From Tubulanus polymorphus (lineage: Eukaryota > Nemertea > Palaeonemertea > Tubulaniformes > Tubulanidae), in NCBI RefSeq assembly GCF_964204645.1, contig NC_134029.1, forward strand, positions 6,147,001-6,211,000: a DNA stretch of 64,000 nt. Direction: 5' to 3'. Position numbers and translations under genes: made by a program. The notes under the pieces are model-generated. The model ran no database searches and was not told where the DNA came from. It saw nothing but the letters and a program-made list of their open reading frames with translations. Shown here piece after piece: positions 55,470-64,000 of this stretch (the first letter of the stretch is position 1; the number at the start of each line of letters is the position of its first letter).

Positions 55470-57960
55470 ATCAGCAAGTTTTTACTCGGTGGAATGAAAT
55501 GAGTTTCATGGATCTAAATTCAATGTATACGACATACTTGTGAACATCTTTCATGAAAAAACCCGACTCGTGATCTTACTTTTAATTGTAATTAGGTTTC
55601 GATATAAAAATAGTTTTGTCTTGCGACAAGAATATACTGACACCGCAATGGATTTTAACCATATGACATAAATTCTAAATGAAAGGTTTCTTCTCGACTT
55701 CCTCCAATACATCATTTCTTTATTACAGTATTACAACTTAAAGAACATGAAAAAGCTTTATGAAATTATCAATTATTCGTGAAATGAATGATTTACCTTC
55801 TAGTAACATACATGTAAAGCACACAAACTCTGCAGACTATGCTGTTCTCCTCTTTGTCTTGATAGACATAAATGAAATTATTACCAAATGATCCACAAAA
55901 ACTTCACGGGGGGTATGAATGATATTCCGCGTAAGCTCTAATTGACGTATGATCCATTAACACATTTACAAGCATACGCAGGTGTTATCGCGGTCGAAGT
56001 GTCGAAAATTGCAAAAATGGCAGCTAGCTGACTAAGAAATTGTCAAAGTCGACTTTGAGCTAAATGAATAAATGTGATCAATTCAATTTGTTTATTTGAA
56101 GACATTACGGATATTAGTGATGAATGAGGCTATCAAAACTGTCTTGTGTTTCACCATATCAGCATTCCGAATCCGAATTAAATAGTACGTGCAAACGTTA
56201 ATGGATGGTTTTAGCACTAGATAACAAATACTTCATCTCGTATATCAACGAGAACATTAAATCTCTTGAAACCTATTCATGCGCCAGTAACTTAAAATTT
56301 GGATTTACTGTGGGGAAAAATTATGAATGTTTATTTCTATTTTCATACCTATGCTTAAAAATAAGCGGACACCGGGAAAAAGATAAAATCCGAAAAAGTG
56401 CGTCGGTGGATCTCCGTAATCCAACTTATAAAAAACGACCTTAGATGCGTTACGTAAAGCTCCTCTTTTAATTTTCATACCCACATTATATGAAATAGAA
56501 TGTGTGGGATTGAAAATTTGTTGGACGCCGCACCCCGTCGTGAGATATTAAGTGTCATTGTACTACCGCCAATTTCCCTTCCACAAGGGCGCACGTGTCG
56601 CACCTATTGCACCAGTGATATATTTGGAACATTCATTATAGACCGAACAAACGACGATAAAAGGTGTTAACGCGGCTTCCTCCAAACTGGGAAGGTCCCA
56701 CAAAAAGTATTCCTCGAGCCAACTTCGTAATGCTCATATCCTTTCTTGGTTGTTAATTCTGATTCATTTTATGCGCCCACCTTTTATTGTCTCCTACCGC
56801 AAAGCTGATCAATTTTACACAAAAATTAGAAGTCTCCTATTAGTTGTTTGTCAGTAAAGATTTTTCTTCTCATAGCGTTCGTGATGTTACGTTACCTGGA
56901 TTGGTGACACTGATTAGTTATGAGAAAATTGTCTTCCCTCGAAGCTACGCGGAATACGTAGATTGAGATCGGCGCGCGTAACTTTGTTTGAAAGAAAAAC
57001 ATCTATAAATAATCAATTTTGCCTTCATTGCGTCTGTCCATATAAATCAATCGTAATGAAAATTAGATGACCATAACATACATTGTGTATTAAGCACTGG
57101 AAGGCATTTGAAGGCTAATTCTCTGAATAATTAATGGCTGACATTGATTGATAAGTACGACAATGATGCAAACGAAAAAAGGAAGAAAAGATCCAGAACA
57201 TCATACACATTGAATACCTGGGTATGCAGCTATTGCGTTAGCATCAACTTAATGTCATATTAAGAATGTTCCTTACATACAGTATCATATCAGATATCTC
57301 GGTAGAACTATTCTGCTTCGTCTGATCTACCTGCAACCCTCGGGATTGTTGGATGGTTTTTTCCCGTCTTCAAAATGACTGATCGCTTCCCTTTCTTTAC
57401 CCGATTACGGAAGTCACCAATTTCATACACGAGCCAGTAATTTCTATCTGAACAGAAAGCTCTGTTTACCGTAAAGTCGAACAATAGACAGAGCTGGTCG
57501 GATGCGACAGCAATTTGAAAATCTATCCGCGTCACATTACGGTGCCAGCGTGAAAGCGTCCCGAGGTTGGAGCTATTCGTTTTCTTTGTGTATACAAGAT
57601 GCATCGGATTGTTCAGATTTTTGTCCTAATCGTATTGATACAATACAGCTCCAAAAAGGCTCTATGCATCATAAAGCTACACTTTCAGTTCCAGTGTCAT
57701 CCGCCGCAATAAATTCTGGAAATGACGGCCGCTTGGCCATCAGCATGCAAAGTGCCCTTTCGTAGAGATAAAAGCCTCTCGAAGAAATTCCATGGGAATA
57801 GAACCAGCCGCGGTATCACTCGAAAATCGTTCCCCGCAGAAGGAAAGGAGCTCTTTCCCGATAGGCACTAAGAGTCTACTTGACATAGAAATGAAGTCGC
57901 TACATGAGATTCGTTTTTTAGAATTACGTAAAACGTAAATGCTACTTAAACTCACGCGGC
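55470..57960. other. Gene-poor sequence upstream of the C2 gene
   Basis: No exon or RNA gene is recognised. Frames of 80-98 codons at 56205 (plus), 57308 (minus) and 57502 (plus) carry no motif. It may contain the promoter and 5' UTR introns of the C2 gene. Confidence 0.35.
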
Positions 57961-57969
57961 TCCACATCA

Positions 57970-57983
57970 CCCCCCCCCCCCCC
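57970..57983. repeat. Poly-C tract of 14
   Basis: Fourteen C in a row, followed by AAATACG. A homopolymer of this length is rare and could also reflect assembly uncertainty in count. Confidence 0.9.
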
Positions 57984-58085
57984 AAATACGCGAGTACTTG
58001 AAAGTAAGGAATTATTGAATTGCATTGGAAATTGGTGTCTGAGTATGAACTGATTTAGATTTAGATTTTATTTTCTCCACATATA

Positions 58086-58330
58086 CATATATATATATAT
58101 ATATATATACATATGAAAACAGATAAAATTTCTTACGATATTTCCTTAAAAAATCTATATAAAACAGGGAAAGAAAAGAATAATATCTTATATTAGTAGC
58201 TTTAAACATTTTCTTATGCATTCTTAAATCTTTGAAAACAAGACATTGTGAAATAAAGTGATACACATCTCCTATTTCATTAAGGTCACATTGAGCGGAT
58301 ATATTTACTATACGTACATGTATATAGCCT
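58086..58330 (-). mobile_element. 5'-truncated LINE fragment with TA tail
   Basis: On the minus strand the translation contains CDLNEIGDVYHFISQC, then FKDLR, which matches the ORF2 C-terminal finger of the intact LINE (CNSAIGDEYHYILCC). The finger's first CxxC is altered. Downstream on that strand the sequence runs into a (TA)12 tract at 58086-58110, as in the fragment at 12140. A decayed, 5'-truncated copy related to the intact element is inferred. Confidence 0.5.
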
Positions 58331-58339
58331 ACGGACTAA

Positions 58340-61300
58340 ACGTTGGGGCGTATAATAAATAATTTACGTATCAATTTCCATGAACGCTGATAGTCAGGCG
58401 TCATTCGAAACCGTCGAGAGAAATTGGTTTTCGACAATACTGAGATTCACCTGAGATAACTCAGCACGGTATATCAGTATCGTATAAGAGAAAACTTCGT
58501 TAAACAGATATATACGCATTTGTCTATTGCGGGTTTTGCATAATAGATAATGTTTGATTCCTCACAGAATTCGAATCGTATGGCTTCAGAGAGTTGCATC
58601 AGCAAAAAAGTTACCGCGATTATTTGATTATTCAGCGATGTAATTTGATTAGAATTGATTATCATCATTATTACATTACGCATCAAACATCTACCTCATG
58701 TTTGCCATGTTTCGACCGAAGGCAACCGAACTCTGACAAGCAAAGATGCATTGCAGTAAAATTGTATTTTTTGTTCCTCTTGAGATGATGTTTAGTTTTA
58801 ACCTCGAAACTGTAAGGAAATAAACTGTTTCTACAGATCTACAGTCGGTTTTTATTCGTTATGCATTGCATCAGCTTCACGTGATGTACATATATTTCAC
58901 ATATTTTACCATTTTGTTTTTTGTCAAACATTTTCTTTCTCCATGTTATAAATTCTAGGAGTAAACTCGTGTGAGAGAAAGATTGTATGCTTTAGTGAGA
59001 TACGTAAAAATACCTCGAATGACGAGATCCAATCGTCATTGGTATGGCGACGAATTTTTTTCCAAGGGGGACTCAATTTATTATTGTCCAGCCATTGTAG
59101 CTGTTTAGGGTTTATTAGAACAATTACGTATCTATTCCATGTCATATCTATTTTCGCCGTCCACATGGGTTGTCCATAGAAACATGTATAACTTTTTATA
59201 TCCTCTTTCAAGGCCACGCAATATCCACACAGACCTCATCCACCAAACAGGCGATAAGTTGCAAGAAAAAGCTACATAAAACTGTGAGATCAATCTTATC
59301 CATTATGCTCTACACGCTACTATACCTACTACTACGACGGATTTCCTATTAAACTATTTAGAATCCACCATGAAGTGCCAAACATTTTTAGGGAAAAATT
59401 TCCATCGGAACAAATTTTGTTCAGTACTGAGACCCGTGATATCAACGAACAAGATACCGAATAAGTCATACATAATCCTCAAATTGATGAAATCTTACCT
59501 AATAGATGAAATCGAAACTTATGTTATTTCTTCATACAAAATGGAAAACCCATCAGGCAATCAAGTATGCGCATTTCAACGCTTTCATGTTTTTGATATC
59601 AGGCAGGGGTAGAATCAATTTTTGTGTATTGTTTAAGGGTTAAGCAAATCAAGCGTATTCGGTATGTATTTATTTATAGATAAGCCTCCGGCATGTCATA
59701 TCCATCCTCATCATCATTTTATATGCGCCATATAAACATCAAGTAGTTTCCATTGTGCATCATGATAGAATCTCTAGTTAAAAGAAGAACCGTCGTCTCC
59801 ATGTGATAGCGTGTGGACCAGTTTTCATCCTTTAGAATGTGGGTTGTATGATTCGTTATATCAACTGACATCCTGAGAAGGCACATTTTTCTTTCGTCGG
59901 TAAATAGCCTTGGATATTAAAAGTCTTCATTTTCAACGCATCGTCTACAAAGGCTTATCATGCTTATCGACTTTCGGCAGGTTTATTCCATCTACGCCGA
60001 TGCTAATACAATTTTTGCATTTCATGGGGATGGGATAGTTGAAGTGTCGATTAAGATTGTACCGATAGCTTTACGTGTAACTGAGCATCGCGGAAAATAA
60101 GGCCTCAACCCCTGACCATATATCTATCCGCACGTCCTTATTTCCTTTGAACCAGACCGAAATCAAATAAAGCCTAGAAAAATGTCTCGGATGACAAGTT
60201 GCGACAGATGAAACGGTAATGGTATTATCATGTTTCACCAAAGCAAGGAAAAGTACTTTACATTTCATAAAACCAAATCTCTGAGAATAAAATCGCATGA
60301 TGTCACCTTATTCCCTCCCCGTCTCTACTGCCAATGAAACGAGCAACCCATCTACGTCAAACTGTGGCAAAAAAAACTTTAACCCTCGTTTAACAACGTA
60401 CTTTCGATTTTAGATCAAATGGTTGACATGTACATATATAACATTACATCTGATTGATTTGCAAATTCAAATTGATTTGGAACGAAGCTCCATCCACGCA
60501 CAGTTTGATGTCATTCCACGAATTAGACATGACATTGATAAATTAATTAGTGAGCGACCGAAAAATAGCTGTGACTGATGCACAAATTTGTTTATACCGT
60601 CACATCACCTCGAAGCTGGTTATCGATTTCATGTTCAGTAAATGTAAATTATCTTTCTGTATATCGTCAGTATGTCAGAGTATGATCTATGAACGGCTGC
60701 TATTTGCTGCACCGCAATTCAGACGTCAACGTGATGTTTTATTATTGACGTTTTATTGATCTTGATGGTAAATATTTTGTAGACGCATTGAAATTATAGC
60801 AACCTGATAAAAGTGCTGCACTCAACTGGTGCTGATTGAGTTGTCATTAGGTCGAAAATGTAACGCGTCTGCTCAACGTCCTTGAATATCTTTGGCTATT
60901 CGTTGCGTAGGTCACAATTGGCAGAAATCACAGTAATCTATATATGTCAAAATGAGAAATCCCTCACCAATTCCCAGAAGCTGGTCAACTTTGCCCGTTC
61001 ATTACATACAATGGCGATTGATGGTTGATTAATACCGTGTAATAATGTAATGGACCGACATTAAATAAGCTAGGAAGTAATTTCACGTTGAGGGTTATTT
61101 GAGCACCACTCTACGATCTTTATATTGAATCGTCTGTTGACATGGTGAACTGTGCGTTGTGGGATTGAAGGCCGATATATGGCTTCATTTTAGATTGCTT
61201 CGAAATCTCGTGTGATACATGAGACTATTGTACGCTGGGCTTAAGACGGAGATGACTACAACGAATGTCACTTCAAATCATCTAGAATTCCAGTTTGCAT

Positions 61301-64000
61301 CCGATTGATTGATACATAACGACGTGAAATTATTCATTACCACCACCGCAACCGTCGCCATCCGCTTAAATCTGTTCCCGCCGAAACGGAGATCCCCTTC
61401 AGCCAGTGCCCTGATAGCTTTTTGAAAACGAAATTCTCTGTGATCAAGCGCTACCCTTAATGCCTGGATGAAAGTGCAACCACTCGTTCGTTGCTGATAA
61501 GCAGGTAACCTAATGGGTCTTTTTGAAGGGCGAATTAGTAAATGTTGGACGGACTAAATAGGCATCCTTAAGTCGGAAATAATTTCCGTGTCGCATATGA
61601 TGCCGCTACTGCAGAAATCAATCATGGTTTTTGCCCGAATTGTTTCTCATCTCCCACGCCGTCGTCGATTACCGCATAGATCGATTACCACAATGGAAAA
61701 GAAGACAGTAACCTCTTAAACCCAACGGATACCGACACCTCTCCGACGAAAGGTGACATACCGGGTCAGATATGATTTACTGAGACAAGGTATATCATTA
61801 CATGGTCGAGACGCTTCGGTCGATAGTCATTAGTTCAATGATCACTGGGTGAAATAGACGACGTTGTTTGCTGTACGCTGTAAGATTTATTATCGCCATT
61901 CACCTGCCCGGTGTAACGCGCTGGTTCGACGTCAATCATTACTGAAAGAAGTCTTTTTCTTACGTTTATTCTCATTTCGTTCGTTCGATGTGCGCGCATT
62001 GATTTCAAAATATAGCGCCAGATATGTGGCAGTAATGCGATACTATTAGAATGATCAGATCTAAATGTCAAAGTCTTTGCGCACGAGAATGAGGATTTAG
62101 AAGCCATTTTCAGCCGTAAAGGTGCGTCAAAGCTTCCATGTATATATGCTAAGCCGTATAGTATAACCACTATTACCTTAATTTTTCATAGAATCTGCAC
62201 GATAGCCGCAAAAAAGCTCGACAAGACCTTTCCAATAAGTATATCTATCAACGTTGGTATTGGCTTAATTTCCGGATCATGGCTACGAAATGAGTAAGAC
62301 ACGTATTCAAGTAGAGAACCCCATTAGGAATATAGACCGCCAGCAAAAATAGAAGATACCTTATTTCATAGCGATACGCCTACCAAGACAAAGGATGTTC
62401 ACCATCTCGGCGTGAAAACGGATAATTGCGTTCAGGTTATTTTATCGTTACTTGCCTTTTGGGCAGTAAACAGGTTTTTACAGCTGAAATATCACATTCG
62501 GCGCGCATTTCTTTATTTCATAGCAATTGAACGAACTTCAACCTTTTCGCAATGATCATGAATAACTACAAACCAGAGGTGAAACCCGAGCTATCCCGAT
62601 GGCAATTTGCCTTTCGTCGACACGAAAATTGAATTTTCTAATTCGTAAACAAAACGAAATTATTCAATAGCGTCGGAATAAGAGAAATTGCAACGGACGA
62701 CTTTTATCATGTTAGCACTACAATTAGAATAATTGCCGGCTTGATTCGCTGAAACAACGTTGTTTGCATTTCCGTTTGCTGCCTTGTAAATAAGAGATCG
62801 TCGCATTTACATCAATAAAATATTTTATGATTGCGTTGCAACAAAAACAAGCGCAATTTATTTCCATTAATGATATGTTCTGATCGCTGAAGCCCTTCGT
62901 ACTATAACGGCAGCAAAGAAAACCGTTTCGAGGCCAGAAAGTGCGTGTGATTAGAAGACAATGAACGTCCAGTTAATTGGGAATTAAATTTACGTGATTA
63001 CGGGCGATAAGTTTTCTGATTCTTCCATCGAATCTGAATTCGTTGAATACAGGTATCAGGGTATTTCGTCGTGTTTGAACAATTTATTCCTATCATGAAA
63101 TCATATTCACCGTATTCAACGAGATTCGTATGGAAAACCCACGATCCTCAATTATTGATCCAGTTATGAATGCAAATAATAAATTCCGAAGTCTTAATCT
63201 AACAAATTGAAATAAAGGTATATCGATTAGTCAAGATCGAAACGTACACAACGGATAAAGACCCTATGATGATCATTACTTTTCATACATTGGAGTTGAT
63301 GAGTCAGATTTTCTAAAGGAAAATCATCATTTATGTACGGGTACATACCTGCGATTGAAAATTGAAGTAAACTCCAGCGTTTCCACTCGATCAACTCGCA
63401 TCCGTCCATTTTGTTTGTATTCGTAGGGTATATTGCTAACTTCATATATAGATATATTTATATATCCGAAGCTTGTCGATGTCGGAAGATTCTGCTGCTA
63501 CACTGAACTGCGAGAGCAAGTCAATCTTTCTATCGATCACATTTGCGAGCGTCGCCGAAACACCATTCTCTTTTCGAGCTGCTCGCGTCAAATCCATAAT
63601 ACAGAGAGGAAAGCGTGTTCCTGACAACGGGAGGTTTATGTTACGTAGATTTCTGATAGATCTGCGGGTTTTAATGAAAGCGGATAATGAAAAATACTAA
63701 TTTAATCTTCGTTGCGGTAGACATGTTGTAGGTAGACTGCCCAACGCCGCGGGCGTATGAAAAATATAAGCGGCAGGGATAAGTATGACATAGCGTACAT
63801 ACTGCCCCTGCAGACGTTGTCAATTAGACATAACACCGGAATATCGGTAAATCCACTGCTTAACCATTGCTCGTCGCATGGCTTAGCCGAAGATATGAGT
63901 TTGATAGAATTTAAACTGCTTTCTCGAGTGGCTGGGAATTTTGAAACTAAGGCCAGTGTGAACATCCGGTATGGACCTTCAGATCGTATTTACAGTCAGG
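58340..64000. other. Gene-poor sequence to the window end
   Basis: No gene, RNA, SINE or convincing repeat is recognised in 5.6 kb on either strand. Several 60-110 codon frames (for example 58924-59217 and 61835-62170 on the minus strand) have no motif, no good splice sites and are of chance length. This may be upstream regulatory DNA or an intron of a gene beyond the window. Confidence 0.35.

Noticed and set aside
58924-59217. 97-codon minus-strand frame with many Trp and charged residues
   Set aside because: There is no ATG at the start (it is a TTG), the upstream acceptor has no pyrimidine tract, and no domain is recognised.

Overview
The window is nuclear DNA of a bilaterian invertebrate, most likely a lophotrochozoan (annelid, mollusc or brachiopod). 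This rests on spliced genes with GT-AG introns of 80 to 4,000 bases, animal receptor families, an animal N-acetylgalactosamine kinase with nine exons, an APE-type LINE, tRNA-derived SINE-like pieces and many short inverted-repeat elements. No species can be named from the sequence alone.

Layout. (1) 839-1976, plus: the last two exons of a Cys-loop (glycine/glutamate/GABA-like) anion-channel subunit whose 5' part lies left of the window. (2) 3.9-12.8 kb: repeat-rich DNA with a MITE-like element, an intact two-ORF LINE (5395-10167), palindromic elements and a truncated LINE. (3) 14239-22949, plus: a complete eight-exon paralogue of gene 1 (420 aa) with SINE-like, LINE-tail and inverted-repeat insertions in its introns. 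(4) 23-33 kb: gene-poor, with a possible promoter and 5' exon near 28.6 kb. (5) 33249-34988, plus: an orphan rhodopsin-class GPCR with an intronless coding region. (6) 35-40 kb: gene-poor. (7) 40138-43628, minus: a complete galactokinase-family gene of GALK2 type, 457 aa. (8) 43995-47123, minus: two tandem intronless peptide-receptor-like GPCRs. (9) 47775-48839, minus: an unrecognised disordered basic protein. (10) 51309-55282, minus: a tandem-C2-domain protein, 675 aa. (11) 55.3-64 kb: no gene seen, only microsatellites and a LINE remnant.

The genes do not form one pathway. Two tandem duplications (ligand-gated channels, peptide-type GPCRs) and the synaptotagmin-like C2 protein give a neuronal or secretory flavour, while GALK2 is a housekeeping sugar kinase.

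The most unusual item is the LINE. ORF1 and ORF2 lie in the same frame and are separated by one amber codon. ORF2 has no in-frame ATG before its endonuclease catalytic residues, and the amber codon sits in the loop of a predicted stem-loop. This suggests stop-codon readthrough, or an unusual reinitiation, as the way ORF2 is made. Second in interest are the mosaic identity of the tandem GPCR pair, the M2 6' Thr-to-Val change shared by both channel paralogues, and several palindromic repeat families that occur at distant sites.
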